Under the pieces are notes generated by a model, which had not been told where the DNA came from, did not search any database, and saw only the letters and a program-made list of their open reading frames with translations. From assembly GCA_027065245.1 (NCBI GenBank), contig JAMOOS010000353.1, positions 1 through 24,649 on the forward strand: a stretch of 24,649 nt of DNA, written 5' to 3'. The position numbers were made by a program, and so were the translations under genes. Shown here piece by piece: positions 1 through 7,020 of the stretch. Numbering within the stretch: the stretch's first letter is position 1; each line of letters opens with the position of its first letter. Source of the DNA: Desulfuromonadaceae bacterium. GTDB lineage: Bacteria > Desulfobacterota > Desulfuromonadia > Desulfuromonadales > Desulfuromonadaceae.

Positions 1-1377
1 CTGGCCGAACATCTGTTTTAGTTGCCGGCGTGAGCGGGCTTCAAACAGAAAACCGTACGCCAGGTTGGTGCCGGCCAGCAGGAATATCGACAATAATGGT
101 ATTGCCAGAGCCAGTACCAGTCCGTGCTGCCACATGACAACGTTGGCCGTTGCCAGCGTTGCAGCGGTGGCCAGTGTGCAGATTATCTGCCCTGGTGGTG
201 CCAGAAATGGTAGCAGCAGCGCTAGTAGCAGACCGGTTGCAGCCATGATTATGAAGTTAGCCCCCTGAGCCCAGGCCGGCTGCATGAGGAAACGCTGCTC
301 CAGAATGGCGCTAATTAGGTTGGCGTGAATTTCTACGCCGGGATAGACAGATTGTAGTGGCGAGGTGCGTAAGTCAAATAGCCCTGGCGCAGTAGTGCCC
401 ACCAGGACTATCGCCCCTTCCAGCTGGTGTTGTGGCGCGGTGCCGGCCAGTATCTGATAGGCAGGTATGTATGGGAAACTACCCTGGGTGCCTAGGTAGG
501 GGACGATCATTTCGCCACTGGCATTGGTAGGGATGATGGTGTGGCCATTTAGCTCCACCCCCTCAACTGTTTGTCGCCCATTGATGGGGTTTGCATGCAA
601 GGTAACAGATTCCACCAGCAGAAAATCCTTTACCGTTTCCAGTGCCAACGAGGCGTATAGGTGGTTGCCGAAGCGGGCGACGATGGGGGCGCGGCGGATA
701 ACGCCGTCGATATCGGGACTGAGGCTGAAAAAGCCACAGCCGGTGGCGGCGTTGGTAAACGCGGGCAGATTGGCGGTGTAGCCGCGCATGAGCGGCAGCG
801 ATGATGAGCGTACCAGGGTCGGATTGGTTACTGTCAGCGGTTGTGGCAGCTGGCCGCTGTGTTGGTTGGCATGGGGGTTGAATGTGTAGCCGAGAACAAC
901 TTCCTGGCGGCGCAGAACGGCGCAGAACATGCCGTCGTAGTCAAAGCTCTGTTCCAGCTGATGTAGTGTAGCGGCAAGGGCGGGGGTGGCGCGGCTATGT
1001 TGGCGTACATAATCGCTTACGTCCAGTACCGGGTTATGTTCCGCCTCGGCAAACAGTACGTCAAAGGCAACCACCGCCGCACCGGCGGTAAACAGCCGCG
1101 CGGTAAATTCTGCGACCAGATTGCGTGACCACGGCCAGCGCCCGTGTCGGGCCAGGGATGTGTTGTCGATATCGACAATGACGATGGGCGTCGGCGTCTG
1201 TTGCTTGCGCCGCAGTGGCGGTGACGACTGCATGCGCAAATCGAAGGCCATCAGTTCCAATCGCTCGGGTAGCTTGCGTAGCAACGGTGGTGGTTCGAAT
1301 TGCAGCCACAGCATGGCGGCGGTCAGAATCAGACCCATCGCAATGGCTGCCAGTCGCTGCATCTTGAACAACGTCAC
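1..1377 (-). CDS. CHASE2-domain membrane sensor, probable class III adenylate/guanylate cyclase (C-terminus outside window)
   Basis: The minus-strand frame is open from a GTG at 1377 to the window edge, giving 459 residues. An N-terminal hydrophobic anchor (about residues 6-24) is followed by a typical CHASE2 extracytoplasmic domain: FDLRMQ, then IVIVDIDNTSLARHGRWPW, then an AGAAVVAFDVLFAE segment. Two to three hydrophobic segments close together near residues 375-440 end in a basic linker (FEARSRRQLKQMFGQ). In CHASE2 cyclases such a linker leads into the catalytic cyclase domain, but that domain is not visible here, so the output could instead be a kinase or diguanylate cyclase. The GTG start is chosen because GGAG lies 6 nt upstream; an in-frame ATG at 1362 is an alternative. 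It follows eno by 63 bp on the same strand and is probably co-transcribed. CHASE2 ligands are unknown. Confidence 0.85.
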   Translation of the reverse strand, partial: MTLFKMQRLAAIAMGLILTAAMLWLQFEPPPLLRKLPERLELMAFDLRMQSSPPLRRKQQTPTPIVIVDIDNTSLARHGRWPWSRNLVAEFTARLFTAGAAVVAFDVLFAEAEHNPVLDVSDYVRQHSRATPALAATLHQLEQSFDYDGMFCAVLRRQEVVLGYTFNPHANQHSGQLPQPLTVTNPTLVRSSSLPLMRGYTANLPAFTNAATGCGFFSLSPDIDGVIRRAPIVARFGNHLYASLALETVKDFLLVESVTLHANPINGRQTVEGVELNGHTIIPTNASGEMIVPYLGTQGSFPYIPAYQILAGTAPQHQLEGAIVLVGTTAPGLFDLRTSPLQSVYPGVEIHANLISAILEQRFLMQPAWAQGANFIIMAATGLLLALLLPFLAPPGQIICTLATAATLATANVVMWQHGLVLALAIPLLSIFLLAGTNLAYGFLFEARSRRQLKQMFGQ

Positions 1378-1405
1378 ACCTGTCTCCGCGTGTTGGTAAT
1401 TTGTG

Positions 1406-1432
1406 CCGCCGGCACCGTTGCGGTGCCAGCGG
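1406..1432 (-). other. Strong RNA hairpin between eno and the CHASE2 gene
   Basis: Read on the minus strand, CCGCTGGCACCG and CGGTGCCGGCGG flank a CAA loop, giving a 12-bp stem with a single U-G wobble. Read on the plus strand the same position is a C-A mismatch, so the structure fits minus-strand RNA better. It starts 9 nt after the eno stop. No U-run follows, so it is not a canonical intrinsic terminator. It could protect the eno 3' end or lower downstream expression. Confidence 0.6.
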
Positions 1433-1440
1433 TATCGTGT

Positions 1441-2727
1441 TTATCGCAGGTTATAGAAAACGTTTTTACCGTTGAATACCGATACTCCTTCCAGCTCGTC
1501 CTCGATGCGCAGTAGCTGGTTGTATTTGCAGATGCGGTCGGTGCGGCACAGGGAGCCGGTTTTTATCTGGCCGGAGTTGACTGCCACGGTGAGGTCGGCG
1601 ATGGTGGAATCTTCGGTTTCGCCGCTGCGGTGGGAGATTACCGTGGTGTAGCCGGCGCGCTTGGCCATTTCGATGGCTTCCAGGGTTTCGGTGAGGGTGC
1701 CGATCTGGTTCAGTTTGATGAGGATGGAATTGGCGATCCCTTTGTCTATGCCCTCGCGCAGAATTTTTGTGTTGGTAACAAACAGGTCGTCGCCGACGAT
1801 CTGGATTTTGCCGCCCAGTTGCTCAGTCATCAGTTTCCAGCCGTCCCAGTCGTTTTCGGCCAGACCATCCTCGATGGAGATGATGGGATAGCGCTCGATG
1901 AGGTCAGCGTAGAAGTCAACGGTTTCCTGGGCGCTCTTGATGGCGTTGGCTTCGTTGGCAAAGTTGTACTTGCCGTCGGCGTAGATTTCGGAGGCGGCCA
2001 CGTCCAGGGCCAGGACGATATCCTCACCGGCCTTGTAACCGGCGGCCTCGATGGCGGCCATGATTACCTGCAGCGCTTCTTCGTTACTGCTTAAGTTGGG
2101 GGCAAAGCCGCCCTCGTCGCCAACGGCGGTGTTGTAGCCCTTGTCCTTGAGCACTTTTTTCAGGGCGTGGAAGGTTTCGGCGCCCATGCGCAGCGCCTCT
2201 TTGAACGACGGCGCGCCCACCGGCATGATCATGAACTCCTGGATGTCGACATTGTTGTCGGCGTGGGCGCCGCCGTTGATGATATTCATCATCGGCACCG
2301 GCAGTTCCTTGGCGTTGGCGCCGCCGATGTACTGGTAAAACGGCAGCCCCGCCTCTTCGGCGGCAGCGCGGGCACAGGCCAGAGAGACGCCGAGCAGGGC
2401 GTTGGCGCCGAGGTTGCTTTTGGTCTCGGTGCCGTCCAGTTCCAGCAGCTTGGCGTCAATGCCGGCCTGATCACTGGCTTCCCAGCCCACCAGCGCGTCG
2501 CAGATCTTCTCGTTGACGTTGGCCACTGCCTGCAGTACCCCCTTGCCGAGGTAGCGGGACTTATCGCCGTCGCGCAATTCCAGCGCTTCGCGTTCGCCAG
2601 TGGAAGCGCCGCTGGGGACGGCGGCGCGGCCAAGGACGCCGCTTTCGAGCAATACGTCTACTTCGATGGTGGGATTGCCGCGCGAATCGAGAATTTCGCG
2701 CGCGTAGATATCGACGATTTCATCCAT
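1441..2727 (-). CDS. eno: Enolase (phosphopyruvate hydratase)
   Basis: Enolase converts 2-phosphoglycerate to phosphoenolpyruvate in glycolysis and gluconeogenesis; it is cytosolic and also joins RNA degradosomes in some bacteria. The 428-residue product is full length. It opens with the family-typical IYAREILDSRGNPTIEVDV segment. It carries the catalytic GDEGG (E205) and the signature ILIKLNQIGTLTET with the catalytic lysine K338. The Mg2+ ligands are D242, E286 and D313, and the closing SGETED and KYNQLLRIEDEL blocks are present. All these positions are shifted by four relative to E. coli enolase. The ATG is preceded by AAAGGAG with 7-8 nt spacing. It is divergent from the phoH operon and heads a probable two-gene unit with the CHASE2 sensor. 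Confidence 0.98.
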   Translation of the reverse strand: MDEIVDIYAREILDSRGNPTIEVDVLLESGVLGRAAVPSGASTGEREALELRDGDKSRYLGKGVLQAVANVNEKICDALVGWEASDQAGIDAKLLELDGTETKSNLGANALLGVSLACARAAAEEAGLPFYQYIGGANAKELPVPMMNIINGGAHADNNVDIQEFMIMPVGAPSFKEALRMGAETFHALKKVLKDKGYNTAVGDEGGFAPNLSSNEEALQVIMAAIEAAGYKAGEDIVLALDVAASEIYADGKYNFANEANAIKSAQETVDFYADLIERYPIISIEDGLAENDWDGWKLMTEQLGGKIQIVGDDLFVTNTKILREGIDKGIANSILIKLNQIGTLTETLEAIEMAKRAGYTTVISHRSGETEDSTIADLTVAVNSGQIKTGSLCRTDRICKYNQLLRIEDELEGVSVFNGKNVFYNLR

Positions 2728-2741
2728 GATCAGACTCCTTT

Positions 2742-2753
2742 CGCACCTGTGCG
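2742..2753 (-). other. Small inverted repeat just upstream of the eno ribosome binding site
   Basis: CGCAC-CT-GTGCG is a perfect 5-bp inverted repeat touching the eno Shine-Dalgarno sequence. As RNA the 2-nt loop is too tight for full pairing, so any hairpin would be short. It could modulate ribosome access or be a protein site, and may be chance. No convincing sigma-70 promoter for eno was found in the following 120 bp. Confidence 0.25.
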
Positions 2754-2815
2754 TTATGCCGTGTGCATGTCTCTTTGAAATATGGGAAAAACGGGATAAA
2801 TAAGTGGCGCTGCCG

Positions 2816-2840
2816 GTGTAACGGCACCGGGCTGTTACAC
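2816..2840. promoter_or_regulatory. Perfect 7-bp inverted repeat, candidate operator in the eno/phoH divergent region
   Basis: GTGTAAC and GTTACAC are separated by 11 nt. The right arm supplies the TTACAC that I read as the -35 element of the plus-strand promoter, so a bound regulator would occlude it. Overlapping alternative stems (TGCCG/CGGCA at 2811-2826 and CCGGTG/CACCGG at 2813-2830) share the same bases. No specific regulator can be named from this sequence. Confidence 0.45.
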
Positions 2841-2864
2841 AAAACCGCTGCGCGGTGTTATATA
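2835..2864 (+). promoter_or_regulatory. Candidate sigma-70 promoter for the phoH operon
   Basis: TTACAC (2835-2840) is followed after 17-18 nt by TTATAT/TATATA (2858-2864). The expected start point is near 2871, leaving about 80 nt before the first candidate small ORF and about 330 nt before the likely phoH GTG. The -35 overlaps the GTGTAAC/GTTACAC dyad and the -10 overlaps the CRP-like dyad, which supports this being a regulated promoter. Assigned by eye only. Confidence 0.45.
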
Positions 2865-2871
2865 TATCACA
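2856..2871. promoter_or_regulatory. CRP/FNR-superfamily-like operator
   Basis: TGTTA-TATATA-TCACA matches 9 of the 10 fixed bases of the E. coli CRP consensus TGTGA-N6-TCACA. The wider 2855-2870 stretch is a dyad with one mismatched pair. It sits on the proposed -10 of the plus-strand promoter, so for phoH it would repress, while it lies about 130-145 bp upstream of eno. Consensus sites differ between lineages, so the family assignment is tentative. Confidence 0.4.
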
Positions 2872-2949
2872 GGGTGGTAAAAGATAAAGGGTATTGTTGT
2901 AAATAGTTTTGCCGTGGTGATGACACTGGAATGGCGTGGAGACGGTGCA

Positions 2950-3039
2950 ATGGACATTGTTTGGATATTGTTGCGCAATATCACGATGTTAGCTGTTTTT
3001 GCCGTGGCTTATATCATGGTTGCGTTCCGGTTTTTTTAA
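2950..3039 (+). CDS. Candidate small membrane protein, 29 residues
   Basis: ATG at 2950 is preceded by GGAG at 2938-2941 with 8 nt spacing, a good ribosome binding site. The product is almost entirely hydrophobic: MDIVWILLRN, then ITMLAVFAVAYIMVAF, ending RFF. That fits a single transmembrane helix with a basic residue at each end. Its TAA overlaps the ATG of the next small ORF (TAATG). It lies about 80 nt downstream of the candidate promoter. I recognise no family. It could be a genuine small protein, a leader peptide that couples translation to phoH, or chance. Confidence 0.4.
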   Translation: MDIVWILLRNITMLAVFAVAYIMVAFRFF

Positions 3040-3203
3040 TGTTAGTGTGGGCGCTCCTGCAGCGGTGGATTGATTTGGTGTTTGCCAGGTGTAGATGGCG
3101 TCGCCGTTTGTGGCGTCCGCATTTGGTGCCACGGGTGTGGTTCGTGGGGAGTGCGCCCGGCTCCGCAGCGGGGTTCTGTTTGCGTATAACCGAGGCAATG
3201 TGA
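3039..3203 (+). CDS. Candidate small basic, Trp-rich ORF, 54 residues
   Basis: ATG at 3039 shares its first base with the stop of the 29-codon ORF. The TGA at 3201-3203 overlaps the likely phoH start (GTGA, 4 nt). The product begins MLVWALLQRWIDLVFA, which could be membrane-associated, followed by a stretch very rich in Arg and Trp (RCRWRRRLWRPHL) and an unremarkable end. It uses AGG and AGA codons and has no Shine-Dalgarno of its own, so translation would depend on coupling. No family recognised. The double stop/start overlap is the main argument for it; composition is an argument against. Confidence 0.25.
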   Translation: MLVWALLQRWIDLVFARCRWRRRLWRPHLVPRVWFVGSAPGSAAGFCLRITEAM

Positions 3204-4174
3204 GCGCAACTGGTTGTTGTCGTTGTTTCAACGTTTCCGATCCTACCCTGTCACCGGCATTGTTTGGCCAGGGTAACTGCCATCTGCGTCAGCTCGAAGA
3301 GCTGCTGGGAGTGCGACTCGGCTCGCGCGGCGATGCCGTAAATGTGCGCGGTGCCGATACGATGGCGGTTGAACTGGCTGTGTTGGTGTTGCGCCAGCTG
3401 TATGTTCTGGTGCAGCGTGGCTATCCTCTGTTCCCTCCCGATATTGATTACGCGGTAAACATCCTGCGCAGCGATTCCACCATCAATTTAAGTGATATTT
3501 TTTTTGATACGGTGTTGCTGACGGCGCGTAAACGCTACATTGCGCCCAAAAGTCTGGCACAAAAGTGTTATATAGACGCTATTCGCAAGTATGATGTCGT
3601 GTTTGGCGTTGGCCCGGCTGGAACCGGTAAAACCTATCTGGCCATGGCGCTGGCGGTGGCGGCGTGGCAGCAGAAGCGGATAAAGCGGATCATACTGGTG
3701 CGCCCGGCGGTAGAGGCGGGAGAGCGGCTGGGTTTTCTCCCCGGTGATATTGCCGAAAAGGTCAATCCGTATCTGCAACCGCTGTACGATGCCCTGTTTG
3801 ACATGGTAGATATGGACAAGGGGCGCGCCATGATCGAGGAGGGAATTGTCGAGGTGGCGCCGTTGGCGTTTATGCGTGGTCGCACTCTAAACGATGCTTT
3901 TATTATTCTCGACGAGGCGCAGAATACCACCACCGAGCAGATGAAGATGTTTCTTACCCGCATTGGCTTCGGTAGTCAGGCGGTGGTTACCGGCGATGTT
4001 ACCCAGATCGATCTGCACGGCAAACCTTCCGGTCTGCTGGAGGCGCTGCAGGTGCTGAATGGTGTTGATGGCGTGTTTGTCAACCGCTTCAGCTCCGTGG
4101 ATGTGGTGCGCCATCCGGTGGTGCAACGTATTGTAACAGCGTACGAGAGCAGAAGTTATGACACCAAAAAGTAA
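3200..4174 (+). CDS. phoH: PhoH-family ATPase
   Basis: PhoH proteins are cytosolic P-loop ATPases with a helicase-like fold, linked to RNA metabolism and very often encoded next to ybeY. From the GTG at 3200 the protein has 324 residues, the usual size. Walker A is GPAGTGKT (138-145) and Walker B is FIILDEAQN (234-242). The conserved RPAVEAGERLGFLPGD, KVNPYLQPLYDAL, RGRTLNDAF and VVTGDVTQIDL blocks are all present. The frame is open further upstream to an ATG at 3095, but those 35 extra residues are unlike the family N-terminus. The GTG has GAGG 4 nt upstream and overlaps the stop of the 54-codon ORF. The 3' end overlaps the HD gene by 17 bp, indicating co-translation. Confidence 0.95.
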   Translation: MSATGCCRCFNVSDPTLSPALFGQGNCHLRQLEELLGVRLGSRGDAVNVRGADTMAVELAVLVLRQLYVLVQRGYPLFPPDIDYAVNILRSDSTINLSDIFFDTVLLTARKRYIAPKSLAQKCYIDAIRKYDVVFGVGPAGTGKTYLAMALAVAAWQQKRIKRIILVRPAVEAGERLGFLPGDIAEKVNPYLQPLYDALFDMVDMDKGRAMIEEGIVEVAPLAFMRGRTLNDAFIILDEAQNTTTEQMKMFLTRIGFGSQAVVTGDVTQIDLHGKPSGLLEALQVLNGVDGVFVNRFSSVDVVRHPVVQRIVTAYESRSYDTKK

Positions 4175-6644
4175 ACGTGGTCACAACGGGAAACTGTTTG
4201 CCGGGTTGACGGCGCAAAAGCGGCTGGTGTTGCTGCTGCTGGCGACGACCCTGACATTGATAATTATCCCCTTTGGCGGGTTTGTGCCCGATTATTACAC
4301 CCCCGGCGATATCGCCTCGCGCGATATCAAGGCGCCGCGCAGTTTTCTGGTGCCGGAACCGACCCTTACCGCCAAAAAAAAACAGCAGGCACAGCAGGAA
4401 GTGCTGCCGGTGTACGATTATGACTCCCGTCCCAGTCTGGCGGTGGCGCACCATCTGGTGCAGGTGCTTGAGGAGTTGCACCGCGCCATTGCTGCCGAAC
4501 GGGCTGCCGCCAGCCGGGTGAAGCCTGCCGCTACTAGTGATGGCGAGCAGGGTGGCGCTGGAGCTGCCGATTCGCCGGTGGTAAATGATGCGGCTGCAGC
4601 GACGGTGGCCGTGCCGGCGCCGCCAGCGGAAGTGGATGTGCGTGCCATGCTGGGCATTGATCTGAGCGACGAGGAGGTGGAGTCTATCCGCCTGCTGGCT
4701 ACCGAAGAACTGTTTGTCGAGCATTTCAAGCGCGAAATTTACCGGGTGCTGAAGCATAAAATTGTCGGTAATCTCGATCTGTTTCTAGGGCAGATGCACG
4801 GTGCCATTTCAGTGCGTGATCTGGCGCGTCAGAGCGAAAGTGTGGTGGTCAAGACCAAGGATATCCTCGGGCTTGACGAGGCCATGCTGCAGTTGCGTCA
4901 TAACTTGTTTGGCAAGCAGGCCAATTCGGTATTGGCGAAAACGCTGATAAAGGTGGTGCGTAAACTGCTGCGTCCCAATCTTACCTTTAATCAGAGTGCC
5001 ACCGAGGCGCGTCGTCGCGCCGCCGTGGAGGCGGTGCAGCCGGTGTTGCAGCAGGTAAAACGTGGCGAGATGATTGTGCGCGAAGGCTCGCGGGTAACGG
5101 CTGAGCAGGTGCGTAAATTGCGCGCTCTGCGGGTGTCCAGCGGCAAGGAGAAGATTTGGCGCGATATGGTCGGTATTTTTCTCGCCATAATTCTGCTGTT
5201 TTTCTCGGTGCACAACTTTGCCAAAAACAATATTCGCAAATATCATCCCGATGTGAAAGACTTGGTGTTTTTGTCGACGGTGTTTGTGGTCTTTTTTGTC
5301 ATGGCCAAGGTGGGCATATTCATCTCCACCGCCATGCAGAGTGCTTTTCCCTATATTGATTCCGCCTGTTACTATTACATCCTGCCCTATGCCGCTGGCG
5401 CCATGCTGGTGCGAATTGTACTCAATTCCGAAGTTGCCTACATCTTTTCACTGCTGTTTGCCCTGCTAATTGGGCAATTGTTTGGTAATAACCTGCTTAT
5501 CACCATGTATGTACTGGTGGGTAGTGTTACTGCTGCCAACTGGGTGCGCCACAGCCAGGCGCGCAGTAAACTGTATCTGGCCGGGTTGTATCTGTCGCTG
5601 GTAAACATGCTGATGGTAGTGGCGATTTTTGCCATGTCGGATCGGGTGTACGATGTCCAGTTGCTTTACCGCCTCGGTTTTGCCTTTGTCGGTGGTTTGG
5701 CCTGTGCGGTGGCGGTTAACGGTATCATTCCACTGGTGGAGTCGGTGTTCAAATACACCACTGATTTCAAGCTGATGGAACTGGCTAACATGAATACACC
5801 GATACTGCGCGAACTGATGATTCAGGCGCCGGGAACGTACCACCACTCCATTATCGTCGGCAACCTGGTGGAAAACGCCGCCGAGGCCATCGGCGCCAAT
5901 CCGCTGCTGGCGCGGGTGGCAGCCTATTATCACGATATCGGTAAAATCAAAAAACCGCTCTATTTTGCCGAAAACATGAAATTGCCGGAAAATCGTCACG
6001 ACAAACTGGCGCCGTCCATGAGTGCGCTGATTCTCATCTCCCATGTCAAGGACGGGGTGGAGATGGCGCGAGAGCATCGCCTGGGGCAGAATATCATCGA
6101 TATTATCCATCAGCATCACGGTACGGCGCTGATCAAATTTTTCTACGACAAGGCGCAGCAGCGCGATAAGGATTCGCAGGTTAACGAGCAGGATTACCGT
6201 TATCCCGGTCCCAAGCCGCAGACGCGCGAAGCGGCGCTGATCATGCTGGCCGACTCGGTGGAGGCAGCCGGGCGTACCTTGTCGGAGCCGACACCGGCAC
6301 GGATTCAGGGGATGGTGCAGAAGATTATCAACAAAATTTTCATCGACGGTCAGCTCGATGAATGTGAACTGACCTTGAAGGATCTGCACGAGATTGCCAA
6401 GAGCTTCAACCGGATTCTCTCCGGTATTTTCCATAATCGCATAGATTACCCCGAACCGGCCTATAAAGAGCGTGACAAAGAGCCGAAAAAGGAACAGAAA
6501 AAGGAACAGAAAAAGGAACCCAAGAGGAAAAATAACGATGATCTACATCGAGAATCGGCAAAGGAACCACCCCCTGTCGACGCTGTCGTTGCAGACGGTG
6601 GCGACGAAGATCTTAAGCGTCTTGGCATGTCCCGAGAACAGTGA
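4158..6644 (+). CDS. 7TM-HD membrane phosphohydrolase (PgpH/YqfF family)
   Basis: This 828-residue protein has one N-terminal transmembrane helix (about 22-40) and a large extracytoplasmic 7TM-HD sensor region (about 45-330). Residues 151-157 of that region follow an Ala/Pro-rich insertion that looks low-complexity. A seven-helix membrane block spans about 335-530. A cytoplasmic HD domain follows, with YHHSIIVGNL (H562/H563), YYHDIGK (H592, D593), HQHHG (651-655) and the ADSVEAAGR block. In Firmicutes PgpH hydrolyses cyclic di-AMP; that substrate is an inference here. The phoH/HD/ybeY order is conserved in many bacteria. The C-terminus is unusual: a Lys/Glu repeat tail (770-791) runs on 107 bp into ybeY. 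It overlaps phoH by 17 bp. Confidence 0.93.
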   Translation: MTPKSKRGHNGKLFAGLTAQKRLVLLLLATTLTLIIIPFGGFVPDYYTPGDIASRDIKAPRSFLVPEPTLTAKKKQQAQQEVLPVYDYDSRPSLAVAHHLVQVLEELHRAIAAERAAASRVKPAATSDGEQGGAGAADSPVVNDAAAATVAVPAPPAEVDVRAMLGIDLSDEEVESIRLLATEELFVEHFKREIYRVLKHKIVGNLDLFLGQMHGAISVRDLARQSESVVVKTKDILGLDEAMLQLRHNLFGKQANSVLAKTLIKVVRKLLRPNLTFNQSATEARRRAAVEAVQPVLQQVKRGEMIVREGSRVTAEQVRKLRALRVSSGKEKIWRDMVGIFLAIILLFFSVHNFAKNNIRKYHPDVKDLVFLSTVFVVFFVMAKVGIFISTAMQSAFPYIDSACYYYILPYAAGAMLVRIVLNSEVAYIFSLLFALLIGQLFGNNLLITMYVLVGSVTAANWVRHSQARSKLYLAGLYLSLVNMLMVVAIFAMSDRVYDVQLLYRLGFAFVGGLACAVAVNGIIPLVESVFKYTTDFKLMELANMNTPILRELMIQAPGTYHHSIIVGNLVENAAEAIGANPLLARVAAYYHDIGKIKKPLYFAENMKLPENRHDKLAPSMSALILISHVKDGVEMAREHRLGQNIIDIIHQHHGTALIKFFYDKAQQRDKDSQVNEQDYRYPGPKPQTREAALIMLADSVEAAGRTLSEPTPARIQGMVQKIINKIFIDGQLDECELTLKDLHEIAKSFNRILSGIFHNRIDYPEPAYKERDKEPKKEQKKEQKKEPKRKNNDDLHRESAKEPPPVDAVVADGGDEDLKRLGMSREQ
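6485..6519 (+). repeat. 12-bp tandem repeat, about three copies, in the 3' end of the HD gene
   Basis: GAAAAAGGAACA is repeated at 6485-6496, 6497-6508 and 6509-6519 (the last copy changed in its final base). It encodes the KKEQ units of the HD protein tail. Because the unit is a multiple of three, copy number can change without breaking the frame. Each copy contains an AAGGA Shine-Dalgarno-like string just upstream of the ybeY start. Confidence 0.85.
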
Positions 6645-7020
6645 ACTGTCGGTGGTAATTGTCGATGATGACGAAATACAACAGATAAACCGCGACTATT
6701 TACAGCGCGATAAGCCCACCAATGTAATCTCCTTCGCCCAGCAGGAGGGGGAGGGTGCCGGTATCTGCCCACACCTGCTCGGCGATGTGGTGATCAGTGC
6801 CGATACCGCTGCCCGCGATGCCGCCGAGGCGCAGGTGGAGTTTTTTCACGAGGTATCGTTTCTGTTGCTGCACGGTATTCTCCATCTGCTTGGCTACGAT
6901 CATGAGCGCGGTAGCGTCGAGCAGGCGCGGCGCATGGAAGAAAAGGAGCGTCAGGTGTTTGCCGTGCTGCGCGAGCAGGTGTTTCCCACCCTGGCGGTGA
7001 ATGCTGCAGAGGAGGTCTGA
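6538..7020 (+). CDS. ybeY: Endoribonuclease YbeY, 16S rRNA maturation factor
   Basis: YbeY is a zinc-dependent single-strand endoribonuclease for 16S rRNA 3'-end processing and ribosome quality control. The 160-residue product has the metal-binding HGILHLLGYDH motif (H112, H116, H122). It also has the family blocks VDDDEIQQINRDYLQRDKPTNVISF and LLGDVVIS. The ATG at 6538 is preferred because AGAGGA lies 9 nt upstream and MIYIEN matches the normal N-terminus; an upstream in-frame start at 6472 would add a Lys/Arg/Asn repeat that is only the HD tail read in another frame. The first 107 bp overlap the HD gene. Its TGA shares a base with the corC ATG. Confidence 0.96.
   Translation: MIYIENRQRNHPLSTLSLQTVATKILSVLACPENSELSVVIVDDDEIQQINRDYLQRDKPTNVISFAQQEGEGAGICPHLLGDVVISADTAARDAAEAQVEFFHEVSFLLLHGILHLLGYDHERGSVEQARRMEEKERQVFAVLREQVFPTLAVNAAEEV

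Noticed and set aside
3031..3037. T7 run as an intrinsic terminator on the plus strand
   Set aside because: The only nearby stem (CCGTG/CATGG with a G-U pair) ends about 11 nt before the T run and is weak, so it lacks terminator geometry.
3070..3097. Second promoter TTGATT-16-TAGATG immediately before phoH
   Set aside because: The -10 matches poorly and the spacing is short; it is weaker than the candidate at 2835-2864.
3095..3199. PhoH with a longer N-terminus from ATG 3095
   Set aside because: The extra 35 residues do not resemble the PhoH N-terminus and the ribosome binding site is weak; GTG 3200 gives the usual length and a coupled start.
5466..6434. 322-codon minus-strand frame opposite the HD phosphohydrolase gene
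   Set aside because: Low-complexity, no recognisable motif, and fully covered by the HD gene with conserved catalytic residues. Similar long antisense frames opposite lnt, lysS, lpxB and waaA were dropped for the same reason.
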